A stretch of 64,000 bases of DNA from Burkholderiales bacterium. Lineage in GTDB: Bacteria; Pseudomonadota; Gammaproteobacteria; Burkholderiales; Burkholderiaceae_C. The DNA is taken from positions 124,001-188,000 of the forward strand of contig JACRAY010000026.1 of assembly GCA_016213325.1 (NCBI GenBank), written 5' to 3'. The notes below the pieces were generated by a model that was given only the letters and a program-made list of their open reading frames with translations, did not search any database and had not been told where the DNA came from. Position numbers and translations under genes: made by a program. Numbering within the stretch: position 1 is the first letter of the stretch; every line of letters begins with the position of its first letter. Below are positions 51,317 to 63,027 of the stretch, one piece after another.

Positions 51317-51693
51317 TGCGGTTGCTGCTGGACACCCATGTTTTCCTGTGGGCAGTCGCCGGATCATCCCAATTGAAGCCGGCGACCCGCCGCCTGATCG
51401 AGGCTGCTGACGAGGTGCATGTGTCGGCCGCTTCCATCTGGGAAGTTGCCATCAAGGCCCGCTTGGGGAAGATCCAGGCCGACCCGGACGACTTGGCGCA
51501 AGCGATCACGGCCAGCGGATTCCTGGAGCTTCCGATCAAGGCGAGTCACGCTGCGGGTGTCGCCCGCCTGCCGCCACACCATCATGATCCATTCGACCGG
51601 CTGTTGGTCGCCCAGGCCCTGGCCGAGCCACTCAGGTTGCTGACAGCGGATGAGACGTTGGCCCAGTACAGCGACGTTGTGATGCTGATCTGA
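51316..51693 (+). CDS. vapC: type II toxin VapC, PIN domain ribonuclease
   Basis: The 125-residue PIN-domain protein has acidic site residues in LLLDTHVFLW, a conserved Glu in SIWEVAIKARLGK and HHHDPFDRLLVAQALAEPL toward the end. This is the Sll0205/VapC-like group. It probably cleaves RNA in a metal-dependent way and is held by the Phd protein. The start overlaps the antitoxin stop. Confidence 0.92.
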   Translation: MRLLLDTHVFLWAVAGSSQLKPATRRLIEAADEVHVSAASIWEVAIKARLGKIQADPDDLAQAITASGFLELPIKASHAAGVARLPPHHHDPFDRLLVAQALAEPLRLLTADETLAQYSDVVMLI

Positions 51694-51784
51694 GCCTGGG
51701 AAGAGGCCGGTGGTTGGGGCGAGCCAACGCTTCCTGCTAGCATTTTGGTGAGTAAGCACCAAGGTGAACCTATCGCGCAGAAAC

Positions 51785-51934
51785 ATGTCCGCGCCGTACG
51801 GCGCAAGTCGTGACGCCTCGCACCCGGGGACCGTCACGGTCTCTGGAAAGCCAAGCACGGATGTCCCTCCCGGGACCTTCAACAGCGTCCTGAAGCAAGC
51901 TGGTCTGAAGAGTGAGGTCGCATGCAGTATCTAG
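51785..51934 (+). pseudogene. hicA: hicA toxin remnant
   Basis: The frame from 51785 encodes HPGTVTVSGKPSTDVPPGTF and then NSVLKQAGLKS, the C-terminal half of HicA RNase. The N-terminal part with the catalytic GSHH region is missing and replaced by unrelated sequence. The hicB gene directly follows and overlaps its end. The toxin is likely inactive. Confidence 0.65.
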
Positions 51935-52134
51935 TCGTCATTGAACAAGGGCCCACCAGTTTCGGGGCCTACGTACCCGATCTGCCGGGGTGCGTCGCTG
52001 TGGGCGAAACCCGCGAAGAAGTGACCCAGTTGATCCATGAGGCCATCGAGTTTCACATTGAAGGCATGAAGGAAGACGGGCTTCCGATCCCTGCATCGCA
52101 TTCCTCCAGCGCGATCGTGGAAGTCGAGGTCTAG
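51922..52134 (+). CDS. hicB: HicB family antitoxin
   Basis: The 70-residue protein is a bare HicB fold: YLVVIEQGPTSFGAYVPDLPGCVAVGETREEV and HEAIEFHIEGMKEDGLPIP. The DNA-binding C-terminal domain seen in longer HicB is absent. The hicA next to it is broken, so this may be an orphan antitoxin. Confidence 0.88.
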   Translation: MQYLVVIEQGPTSFGAYVPDLPGCVAVGETREEVTQLIHEAIEFHIEGMKEDGLPIPASHSSSAIVEVEV

Positions 52135-52213
52135 CTAAGCGCCAGCGCCACCTTGGTAGGGATGGCGCTTCCCGCCGGCGACGGCCCCATCCATCTCTTC
52201 GACGGGTACCGGC

Positions 52214-52489
52214 TTACGAACCCGGCCGACGAACCGCCCCCTGAGTCCAGCCGGCTCCCCTGCCTGACGCAAGCGCTTCGGCAGCCGCCTTCACGGCCGC
52301 GACCTGACCGCGTGTGAGCGCTTCCAACGGCGTCGCCCTGTTCAATGACCCACGAGGGTTCATGAAAAACTGCAGCTTCGCTCCACCAGAAAGGCTCCCA
52401 AGGAGCTTGGTGATTGCTTCAAGCTGACGCCTGTCATACCGGGCGTCGCCATAGAAGGCCGGGAAGTAGCGTGTGCCGTCCAGCTCCAC
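52214..52489 (-). CDS. MbcA/Xre-type antitoxin C-terminal remnant
   Basis: The 91-residue frame from GTG 52489 encodes TRYFPAFYGDARYDRRQLEA and PRGSLNRATPLEALT. This resembles the toxin-binding C-terminal half of DUF2384-type antitoxins. An in-frame stop just upstream and the lack of a DNA-binding N-terminus suggest a truncated gene. No partner toxin is next to it. Confidence 0.5.
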   Translation of the reverse strand: MELDGTRYFPAFYGDARYDRRQLEAITKLLGSLSGGAKLQFFMNPRGSLNRATPLEALTRGQVAAVKAAAEALASGRGAGWTQGAVRRPGS

Positions 52490-52708
52490 GACTCCACGTG
52501 CGCCCGCTTCGCCGTATCATCAAGCTGCATCAAGAGCCGGGACCCCCCCCACCAACCTGCCAGCCGGGCAAGGTGGTCCGCCCAACAGCGATGCGGCCTG
52601 CAAGGCAACCAAGCGGCTGCGTGACCTGTCGACTCCCCTTTCTTGATGCGGGCGCTTTGCCTGATTGCCTGCCCCGCACCCCGCGAAAAGGCTAAACCGG
52701 AGATCGAC

Positions 52709-53341
52709 ATGAGCCATCCTGCCATCGACCTGCACTACCGCCCGCGTTCGTACTTCTGGGCCGCGGACCTGAACGTGCAGCTCTCGTCCGACATCAAGGG
52801 CGCCGAGCGCAAGCGGATGTACGAGGAGGCCGTCGAGTCCGGCTTCCCCGTTCTCCCCGCCCTGCTGCAGCCCAAGCTGGACGAAGCAGACCGCAACGCC
52901 TGGGGCCGCTGTCACCCGAGCTTCATGGGTGGCGAGTACCTGCCGGACCGCGAAGAGCGGCAGGTCGAGATCGCCCGCATCGTCATCGACAGCACGACGC
53001 AGGACGTGACATGCGTTTATGCAAAGGAGACCGAGGCGGGCATCGAATACGAAGTGGTCGACGAGTACGACGGCGGCACGCTCAGCGGCAGCGCCACGCG
53101 AACGTCCACGCAGCCGATTACGCTGGGCGAGCTGGTCGACTTCTTCCTGGGTGCATGGAAGCTGATCGACTGCATCGATTCGAACTTCGGAGAGGTGCAG
53201 CGGCGAATCGACGAGTCGTGGGGGACGCTCGAGCTAGGCGGAAGAAACTTTATCCAGAAGCTCGCCCCAAGTTGTCATGTATGGTACTCCTACCAGATGA
53301 CCACTGGTCGCCAAGAAAGCCGCGACCTGAACAGCAGATAG
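52709..53341 (+). CDS. hypothetical protein, 3' end probably replaced at an island boundary
   Basis: The ATG at 52709 encodes MSHPAIDLHYRPRSYFW, later HPSFMGGEYLPDREERQVEIARI and PITLGELVDFFLGAWKLIDC, in normal GC-rich codons. The last residues (RNFIQKLAPSCHVW onward) run into the 3' end of the opposite low-GC nuclease gene, overlapping by 108 bp. The original C-terminus was probably lost when the restriction system was inserted. No domain is known to me, although I have an impression of similar proteins elsewhere. Confidence 0.65.
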   Translation: MSHPAIDLHYRPRSYFWAADLNVQLSSDIKGAERKRMYEEAVESGFPVLPALLQPKLDEADRNAWGRCHPSFMGGEYLPDREERQVEIARIVIDSTTQDVTCVYAKETEAGIEYEVVDEYDGGTLSGSATRTSTQPITLGELVDFFLGAWKLIDCIDSNFGEVQRRIDESWGTLELGGRNFIQKLAPSCHVWYSYQMTTGRQESRDLNSR

Positions 53342-55456
53342 CTGTGCAATCCAAGTAGCATTCACGAAGCCGATCTGGACACATAGGTAGCTCGGCCCGC
53401 CAGGCTTGGGATAACCCGTCGCCTTTAGCGCCTCGCTGGATAGCAATTCGGGATCTGAGAGAACGCGCGCAAGCTGAAGTTCTCCGCTGGCGGGACAGTA
53501 AAGGAGCACAAGCTGGCTGTGTAGCAATGACGCATCGGCCGATACTCCACCAGTTCGACCAACCGCTCGCACGTTATAGGTCTTCGTTCTCCGAATCCAA
53601 ACAAAGTGCTCCGGGCTCTTTACAAATCCGAGGAGGACAGTCGCAGTTCTAGGAGGGCCCTCCGAAACGACAGAGCGGTCAGGGTGTTTGCGACCAAAGA
53701 CTTCCTCCAACCAATATCGACTTCGCTCGTGCTCGGTCAGACGGCGTGCAAGGTGCTCGATCACGTCCTCCAAGAACTGTGTTAGTTGCTGAGTGCCAGT
53801 CGCGCTCCCCTCCGCAGTGGGGCGCAATACAAACGCACCTAGACCGGGCAACAGCTCGTGATACTCCGAGAATGGCCGTTGGGAAATTTCCTGATCACCA
53901 CCTGGATACAGTACGTAGGCACCGGCAGTTCTGCGAATGGCGTCTCGATACGCGTGCATCTTGAGCAAATCGTCACGGCGTGCTCCCCCTCGAATGTCGC
54001 GGTCGAGCTCCTTGTCGCCGGCAACTACGTCGTCGGCAGCACCGATGATTTCCTTCAAATACTCCACCCGATACTTCGCATCAAAGTGAAGGACAACTGC
54101 CTCAATAGGACCTCCTTCGGTCGGTGCGGGCGCTATGACTAGTGAGTAATCAGGCCTCATGCTCCGTGTCCAAGACCCATGCGGGTAGCTGTAGGTTCGA
54201 TTGAAAAAGAGATCTACATTCAGCTCACGGCCAAACCTCACAGTCGAACCTGAAATGACCTTTTCCTTGCCCTTGTTCAAGTCGATTGAGAGACCATCCC
54301 GTCGCCTGATCAACAACGAGGCCAAATTAAAAGGCCGCCCTAGGACCCGACCCACAACTGTGCTGAGTTGCAGAAACGCCCAGTACTCGTAAAGAGTGGC
54401 TACATCACGGGACCCAGCCTTGAAGGCTGATTCTGAGTCTTGCCACGAAAGGAGCGCCGCCAGCTCAAACTCAAGAAATGCGCCAAAGACTTCTCGGTAG
54501 CCTTCACGTCTCAGAAGCACTTGGTTATCCACCGGAAACGTAGACAACTTGCCGACGCCAACAAAGAGCTCCCGCCGCAGCAAATCGGATACGGCTGCTT
54601 GTGCACTTCCGAGTTCACGACACCCGCGGGAAATGGCGGGCGTCTGAGGCAGATTAGACAAAGCGTCCTCCATGTCTGACAGCACCTGCTGCCACTGAAG
54701 GAGAGCGAACTTGACAAATCGATTCGGAACCGTGTCCAGGGTCGAATCAGTGCGTCGTCTGTGAATACTGGGGAGAGTGCCCCCAGTCGTCTGGAGATCG
54801 GCCGGGCGAAGTCCTAGTTTGGCGAGTTGTCGCGAAATTGTTCCTCCACCCGCAAGCCCCCTTGAGAGATCAACCCTCTCCAACTGCTCGTCCCAGTTCA
54901 CGTGTGGACGTTGGAGAACTTCGTGCATAGCAAGTTGAAAGCGCTCCGACTTCAGGAGCGACTGAAGAAACTCAAACCGTTGATAGAGTGTCCCTGAGTC
55001 ACGGCTGACGTCCTGCTCAAACACTAACTCGCTGGCAGCAAATTTCTCCATCACAACTTCTGTCATCTTAGCTGCGACGTCGTTTAGCATCCAGCGATAC
55101 TCGTCCTCGAACGACAGTTTCCTTGATCGAACTTCGATCTCGAGTTTTGCGCATTCAGCTGAGCCGACGAAAAGAGTTGCCTCTACGAAGCCGACGGACA
55201 AACCGGGACGCAGGCGGCCAGTGCGCCCGGACGAGTCATCGGGGTTGAAGACCTCAATAGGCTCGGCAGTCAGACTACCCGTGTCCGCACCCCGCCATTC
55301 ATATCGGTACTCTTCACCCTCAATCAACTGGATCACACCTGAAGAATCGCTCCCTGGTATGAACGGGCCAATCGTGTCGGGGCGAGAAGGCAGTCGGCTC
55401 ACGCACAATCGGAGCACTCCATTACTGGCGACCGCTTCAACATTCACAACGCGCAT
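53234..55456 (-). CDS. DUF2357 (McrC-like) nuclease subunit of a type IV restriction system
   Basis: The 740-residue protein has an N-terminal beta-rich region, a middle helical region and a PD-(D/E)XK-like nuclease site: Asp in RSMRPDYSLVIA (about residue 434) and FDAKYRVEY (about 461), then KMHAYRDAIRRTAGAYVLYP. A C-terminal part of about 120 residues (from about 610, TATVLLGFVKSPEHFVWIRR) has no family I recognise and might sense modified bases. It lies 6 bp after the McrB-like gene. Base composition is clearly lower in GC than the surroundings. Confidence 0.88.
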   Translation of the reverse strand: MRVVNVEAVASNGVLRLCVSRLPSRPDTIGPFIPGSDSSGVIQLIEGEEYRYEWRGADTGSLTAEPIEVFNPDDSSGRTGRLRPGLSVGFVEATLFVGSAECAKLEIEVRSRKLSFEDEYRWMLNDVAAKMTEVVMEKFAASELVFEQDVSRDSGTLYQRFEFLQSLLKSERFQLAMHEVLQRPHVNWDEQLERVDLSRGLAGGGTISRQLAKLGLRPADLQTTGGTLPSIHRRRTDSTLDTVPNRFVKFALLQWQQVLSDMEDALSNLPQTPAISRGCRELGSAQAAVSDLLRRELFVGVGKLSTFPVDNQVLLRREGYREVFGAFLEFELAALLSWQDSESAFKAGSRDVATLYEYWAFLQLSTVVGRVLGRPFNLASLLIRRRDGLSIDLNKGKEKVISGSTVRFGRELNVDLFFNRTYSYPHGSWTRSMRPDYSLVIAPAPTEGGPIEAVVLHFDAKYRVEYLKEIIGAADDVVAGDKELDRDIRGGARRDDLLKMHAYRDAIRRTAGAYVLYPGGDQEISQRPFSEYHELLPGLGAFVLRPTAEGSATGTQQLTQFLEDVIEHLARRLTEHERSRYWLEEVFGRKHPDRSVVSEGPPRTATVLLGFVKSPEHFVWIRRTKTYNVRAVGRTGGVSADASLLHSQLVLLYCPASGELQLARVLSDPELLSSEALKATGYPKPGGPSYLCVQIGFVNATWIAQLSAVQVAAFLATSGHLVGVPYMTTWGELLDKVSSA

Positions 55457-55462
55457 TCCGAC

Positions 55463-58180
55463 CTATTCAGCGAAGCTGACGAATTGGTTCGTTCGAAGGC
55501 TTTCCATCATGCGTTCGATCTTCCGAGTCGAGGCTTGCAATCGAGGGGTGACATTGGGAGAGGCTCCGGCACTCTCTGAGCCTTCCTGACCGCCCTCGCT
55601 AGGCAGAACGCGACAAAAGCTGGCGAGCGACGTGAGTGGCCCTTCGAGCTTTCTTCGTGACCCGTGAAGACGAGGAAGAATCTTTTGGAGGACGACGAGG
55701 TCAAGCACAGCATCGATGCCGACCACGCCGGCCTTCTCAGCCATGGCTGCGAATCGGACCGCTTCATAAAAGACGCGATGCCCGAACTCGTGGTTCGAGC
55801 GACCGAGAAGCCGGTGCAACTGATGCAGGCGTTCTATGAGCGCGGCCTGAGAACTGAAGGGCTGAGTGACATGCCAACCATCGTCGCGACAAATGACCTG
55901 CAAGCCGCGGACAAGGTCCGCATCTCCTTTAGCGCACACGCCAGGCTTCTTCGGACTTAACGTGAGATCCGCCGTGCCGACACGAAACTCGAGCGTGTTC
56001 GCGCGATCTAGAACCTTCGGCGAGAACATGTAGGTCGTCTCATCCACATTAACCGTTCCCACAATCCATAGATTCTTCGGGACTGGTATCAGTGGCGCTG
56101 CGTCGCTGACCGCACGCCAGCAACCGTCTTTGCGTTGAGAGAGATTTGGGAGGCATGGCTGCCCTGACTCCATGCCGGACAACAAGTCGGCGAAGTACCT
56201 CTCGACATGGGCAAGATTCATCTCATCAAGCACGAGCAAATACGGATGCTGCGGATCGCGGTGCGCGCGCAACATGAATTCGAGCGAAACCGGCACGTGC
56301 CAGGCGGCCAGACCGTTTTCCGTTGGCCTCAGCGCATCTTGGTAGCCAAGAAGCGCCTCGGGCCCCGTCCAGTCGGGGCGGACAGGTAGAACCAGTTGGC
56401 GCCCTCCGAGCCAGTGCCCGAACTGCAGCGCAATTTGGGACTTCCCTGACCCCGACAGTCCGGTCAAGATCAGAAGTGGTTTTGTTGTGAGAGACGCAAC
56501 GAAGGACGCGACTACGGTCGAGTGCCTCTCACCGAAACTCACGCCACAGTCCAGCAAAGCCTCCGCGAAGCTGGTGGTTGCCGCTCCAAGGTCAACTTTT
56601 ACGGGCAACCCATCGTCCTCTGGTACTTCGCCGGCAGTCGGCTCTTCCTCGGACGGTTGGACCTCGAGTTCGCGTTTATAGGTATCGATTACGGCATCAA
56701 GCTGCGCCTGTACTTCGTCCAAATTGATAGAAGTTGCATCGAATGCAGCGGCGACAAACGATGCGCCGTAGCGAGGAGGTGCGCCATTCATGTGCGATGA
56801 GAACCAGCGGGCGACGGTCTCAACCGCGGAGTCGATGCGCCAGCTCCGGACTGGAGGCTCCGTCTCGCTGACGCCATAGCAAAGTAGGAGTTTCTTGTGC
56901 TCTCGAAAGAACAGGAGATCAGGATAAATTCCCTTCGAAACCCGTTCTTCTCCTCCGAGAAACGCAATCCACGGTACGCGTGCGAAGACGCCCTGTCCGA
57001 AGCTCACCTTCACCCTTAGGCCACGATATTGGCGAACATAACCTTGTGTTCCCAATTCGGTTCCGTCCATAGCCTGCTTTACAAACTTCGCCAGATCCTC
57101 GCGAAAATCCTCCTTCTTCGCCACGATTTCAAAGCCAAGCTCGCCGAGCTTCCTGAAGCAGGCGGATTCCGCACCCCCGGTGAAGCTTGCCCTATCGAGT
57201 GGCTCGCCCGAAGCGACTTCCACGGCCAGTGAGAGCACGTATTTTGGTGGGTATCGCCGACCGTCGTGAAGCAGGTCATAGCTGACCGATTGGGCACTAG
57301 AGGGAACTCCTTCGTCGTCAATACGTCTCAACGCTTCTCTGACATGATCCGGTGTCAGCCCCGCGGTCGCTTCCGCGAGAGATGCACCACCCCATTCGTC
57401 TCGAAGCGGCGGGACGTAGTAGTCCAGATCGGTGCGACCATATGAACTCTCCAAACCGCTGCGAATTGCACGCAGCTCGCGATCTAGCTCGAGATTGCTC
57501 ATGCGTCGGATCTCTCGCTTGTCGCGTTTGGAGAACTGCAGTGCAATGGCACGCCTGTCGGTCTGCCCAAAAACCCGCTCAAAATCGTCCGGAAAGAGCA
57601 GGAAGAGGAGCATGTGTCGAAACTGCCTCCCGTCTGCGTCTTCGAGGCCACTGAGCCACTCGTCAAAGCCCCAAGGGGATTCCAACAGCCGGGCCTGCTG
57701 CGCAACATCAAGCTTGCGAAACGAGCGGACCAAATTGATGCAAAAGACGAGTTCACGCCACTGGTTCTGATTGAAGCCCGGCCCGCCGCTACCAATGCCA
57801 GCGAGCGTCTCGTCCTGCACAAACGGAGAATCGGCAGGGAACAGTTCCCCAGACCAGCCCCAAATTGTTTGCAGGGTTTGGCGCTTTTTAGATGCTCTGA
57901 TGTTTCGGGGGCAGAGATAGAGGAGCCACATCATCTCGGCCGCAAGTTGAATCGCATCGGGTCCCGCCGGTGCAAGCTGCGCCTTCAACTTCTCGAGAAA
58001 ATTACCTTCACCGACGTCCAGACGCTGGATGTAGAAGCGATCAAGCGCATCGAGTAGTTCGTTCGTCCAGAGCGACTTCCCGGTTAGGACTGAACCGCCC
58101 TCGACTAGCGCAGATCGTGCCCAATGAGAGGCCGCCTTCAGAATAGTGCTTGGTTCGACTTCGCCGCAGTACCGACTCAT
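55463..58180 (-). CDS. mcrB: McrB-like AAA+ subunit with modification-reader N-terminal modules
   Basis: The 905-residue protein has, in order: a helical N-terminal region (1-270); a small module resembling the ScoMcrA head (about 275-355, LTPDHVREALRRIDDEG, GRRYPPKYVLSLA); an MrcB N-terminal-like domain (about 360-475, YRGLRVKVSFGQGVFARVPW); and a AAA domain with Walker A GLSGSGKSQIA (Lys580), Walker B LVLDEMNLA (Asp652, Glu653) and GTVNVDETTYMF. It would translocate on DNA and drive the DUF2357 nuclease. I use the ATG at 58180; GTG one codon earlier is equivalent. Confidence 0.9.
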   Translation of the reverse strand: MSRYCGEVEPSTILKAASHWARSALVEGGSVLTGKSLWTNELLDALDRFYIQRLDVGEGNFLEKLKAQLAPAGPDAIQLAAEMMWLLYLCPRNIRASKKRQTLQTIWGWSGELFPADSPFVQDETLAGIGSGGPGFNQNQWRELVFCINLVRSFRKLDVAQQARLLESPWGFDEWLSGLEDADGRQFRHMLLFLLFPDDFERVFGQTDRRAIALQFSKRDKREIRRMSNLELDRELRAIRSGLESSYGRTDLDYYVPPLRDEWGGASLAEATAGLTPDHVREALRRIDDEGVPSSAQSVSYDLLHDGRRYPPKYVLSLAVEVASGEPLDRASFTGGAESACFRKLGELGFEIVAKKEDFREDLAKFVKQAMDGTELGTQGYVRQYRGLRVKVSFGQGVFARVPWIAFLGGEERVSKGIYPDLLFFREHKKLLLCYGVSETEPPVRSWRIDSAVETVARWFSSHMNGAPPRYGASFVAAAFDATSINLDEVQAQLDAVIDTYKRELEVQPSEEEPTAGEVPEDDGLPVKVDLGAATTSFAEALLDCGVSFGERHSTVVASFVASLTTKPLLILTGLSGSGKSQIALQFGHWLGGRQLVLPVRPDWTGPEALLGYQDALRPTENGLAAWHVPVSLEFMLRAHRDPQHPYLLVLDEMNLAHVERYFADLLSGMESGQPCLPNLSQRKDGCWRAVSDAAPLIPVPKNLWIVGTVNVDETTYMFSPKVLDRANTLEFRVGTADLTLSPKKPGVCAKGDADLVRGLQVICRDDGWHVTQPFSSQAALIERLHQLHRLLGRSNHEFGHRVFYEAVRFAAMAEKAGVVGIDAVLDLVVLQKILPRLHGSRRKLEGPLTSLASFCRVLPSEGGQEGSESAGASPNVTPRLQASTRKIERMMESLRTNQFVSFAE

Positions 58181-58388
58181 CACACTCCTCCATTTTTCAA
58201 CGGAGCATACGCGTACCGCCCATGATCAGCCAAGCCTCAGTTGCCGACTGCTTCGCAGGCATGCGCCGCAGAGCTGGGCAAAAGGTTCTAGAAAGAGTGT
58301 TGGCCTGCTGGACGCTTCTCGGAGCGGGCAATCGCGGGTTGTCCCGCTATGCTCTATCCACAGAAGTTGTTGAGGAGAGAGGTTCCAA

Positions 58389-59207
58389 ATGGGGCGCAGG
58401 CGTACAAGCACGGCGGAGGCATTGATGGATGCCGTGGCGTTGCTGCCGGAATGGGGCGGCTTGTTATTGGCGGTCGTCAGCTATGTCCTTTTCGATCAGC
58501 TCTCCAGGCTGACACCTGTGTCGCCTACACCTGGCCAAGCCGGATCACTCTTGCTGGTAGCGGTGCTCGCCGCAGTCGGGGTGGCCGGGAAGATCGTCGT
58601 TCCCGCCCTCTGCGTCATCGCAGCCATCGTATCGTTTGCGAGGCGCCGCAAACGCAAACAGCTCGTTTCCGGCGCGATGGCCGGAGGTACTGCCGCGGTC
58701 TCGCAGATGACGTGGCGCGAATTCGAGGCTTTCGTGGCCGAAGTCTTCCGAAGGCGCGGGTACACCGTTGACGAGCACTTCACAGGCGGTGCGGACGGGG
58801 GCTATGACCTTCAGATGCGCAAGAGCAATGAACTCGCGCTCGTGCAGTGCAAACAGTGGAAGGCCTTCAAAGTCGGCGTGACGGTGGTGCGGGAGCTGTA
58901 CGGAGTAATGGCGGCGCGCGGCGCATCCGAGGGCTACGTGGTGACTTCGGGCGTATTCACATCAGAGGCCATGGCCTTTGCGCAGGGGCGGAACATCGAG
59001 CTCTGGGATGGAAGCAAACTGCTCCAGCTGCTGGCAACCAGAACCGTGGCCGCTCCTTCCATGGCCGCTTCCACCTCGCCGTCACCTGCATGCCCACGTT
59101 GCGGAGCGGGCATGGTCAAACGAACCGCGAAGAAGGGCGCTAACCCAGGAAGTGCCTTCTGGGGATGCTCACAGTACCCAGCCTGTAGGGGTACGCGCGA
59201 AGCTTAG
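58389..59207 (+). CDS. membrane-anchored Mrr-type restriction endonuclease with zinc ribbon
   Basis: The 272-residue protein has two membrane helices (about residues 21-38 and 52-84), a basic linker RRRKRK and an Mrr_cat domain. The active site is Asp140 in GGADGGYDLQM with Gln153/Lys155 in VQCKQWK, the Mrr QxK form. A topoisomerase-type zinc finger follows with Cys235, Cys238, Cys260 and Cys266. It lies between the McrBC-like pair and gyrB on the opposite strand. The soluble nuclease would be held at the membrane, which is unlike classic Mrr. Start follows GAGAGAGG. Confidence 0.88.
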   Translation: MGRRRTSTAEALMDAVALLPEWGGLLLAVVSYVLFDQLSRLTPVSPTPGQAGSLLLVAVLAAVGVAGKIVVPALCVIAAIVSFARRRKRKQLVSGAMAGGTAAVSQMTWREFEAFVAEVFRRRGYTVDEHFTGGADGGYDLQMRKSNELALVQCKQWKAFKVGVTVVRELYGVMAARGASEGYVVTSGVFTSEAMAFAQGRNIELWDGSKLLQLLATRTVAAPSMAASTSPSPACPRCGAGMVKRTAKKGANPGSAFWGCSQYPACRGTREA

Positions 59208-59223
59208 CCGCCGGATTGGCTAG

Positions 59224-61869
<2,646 letters not shown>

Positions 61870-61875
61870 TTTCCT

Positions 61876-62982
61876 CTAGATTCGCATCGGCATCACCACA
61901 TACTTGAACGCCGCGTCTTCCGGAATGGTGATCAGCGCCGAGCTGTTGCTGTCGGCCAGCTCCATCTTCACCATGTCCTGGCCCATGTTGGCCAGTGCGT
62001 CGATCAGGTACGTCACGTTGAAGCCGATTTCAATGTCGTCACCGGCATAGTCCACGTCGAGCTCGTCCACGGCCTCTTCCTGCTCGGCGTTGTTGCTGGC
62101 CACGCGCAGGGTGCCCTTTTCCAGGTTCAGGCGCACGCCCTTGAACTTTTCGCTGGTCAGGATGGCGGTGCGCTGCAGGCTGGCCAGCAGCGGCACGCGG
62201 CCCAGGGTCACCGAGTTCTTGTGGTTCTTCGGGATCACGCGGTTGTAGTCGGGGAACTTGCCCTCGACCAGCTTCGTCACGAACTCCATGCCCTCGAAGG
62301 CGAATTTGGCCTGGTTGTTGGCAAACTGCATTTCAATGGCGCCGTCGGCGTCGGACAACAGGCGCTGCATTTCCAGCACGGTCTTGCGCGGCAGGATCAC
62401 CTCTTGCCGCGGCACTTCCACGTCGAGCATGGCGCTGCCATAGGCCAGGCGGTGGCCGTCAGTGGCTACCAGCGACAGCTGCTTGCCTTCGGCCACGAAC
62501 AGGATGCCGTTCAGGTAGTAGCGGATGTCGTGCACGGCCATGGCAAACGACACCTGGTTCAGCAGGTCCTTCAGCACTTTCTGGGGCACGCTGAACTTGG
62601 GGCCGAAGCTGGGGGCTTCCTGCACCAGCGGGAAGTCTTCGGCCGGCAGCGTCTGCAGCGTAAAGCGGCTCTTGCCGCCTTTCAGGATCAGCTTGTTCTG
62701 GCTGGACTCCAGGCTCACCTGCTGGTCGGACGGCATGGTGCGCAGGATGTCTATCAGCTTGCGCGCGCCGACGGTGGTGGTGTAGTTGCCGCTGTCGCCG
62801 TCCAGCTCGGCACTGGTGCGGATCTGGATTTCAAGGTCGCTGGTGGTGAACTGCACGGTGCCGCCGGTCTTGCGGACCAGCACGTTGGCCAGGATCGGGA
62901 GCGTGTGGCGCTTCTCGACGATTCCGGCCACCGACTGCAGCACCCCCAGCAGTTTTTCCTGTGTTGCCTTCAGGACAATCAT
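61876..62982 (-). CDS. dnaN: DNA polymerase III beta sliding clamp
   Basis: The 368-residue protein has three clamp domains, beginning [21 protein letters not shown] and ending [20 protein letters not shown]. The central segment [10 protein letters not shown] and FPDYNRVIP are typical. It encircles DNA and tethers polymerase. It lies between dnaA and gyrB as usual. Confidence 0.98.
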   Translation of the reverse strand: MIVLKATQEKLLGVLQSVAGIVEKRHTLPILANVLVRKTGGTVQFTTSDLEIQIRTSAELDGDSGNYTTTVGARKLIDILRTMPSDQQVSLESSQNKLILKGGKSRFTLQTLPAEDFPLVQEAPSFGPKFSVPQKVLKDLLNQVSFAMAVHDIRYYLNGILFVAEGKQLSLVATDGHRLAYGSAMLDVEVPRQEVILPRKTVLEMQRLLSDADGAIEMQFANNQAKFAFEGMEFVTKLVEGKFPDYNRVIPKNHKNSVTLGRVPLLASLQRTAILTSEKFKGVRLNLEKGTLRVASNNAEQEEAVDELDVDYAGDDIEIGFNVTYLIDALANMGQDMVKMELADSNSSALITIPEDAAFKYVVMPMRI

Positions 62983-63027
62983 GTCTTCCTCTTCTTCTAT
63001 TCGAATTGTGTATTTTGGCGCATCCCG

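Noticed and set aside
54519..54527. TTATCCACC in the nuclease gene as a DnaA box
   Set aside because: It is a single near-match in coding sequence; isolated near-matches occur by chance.
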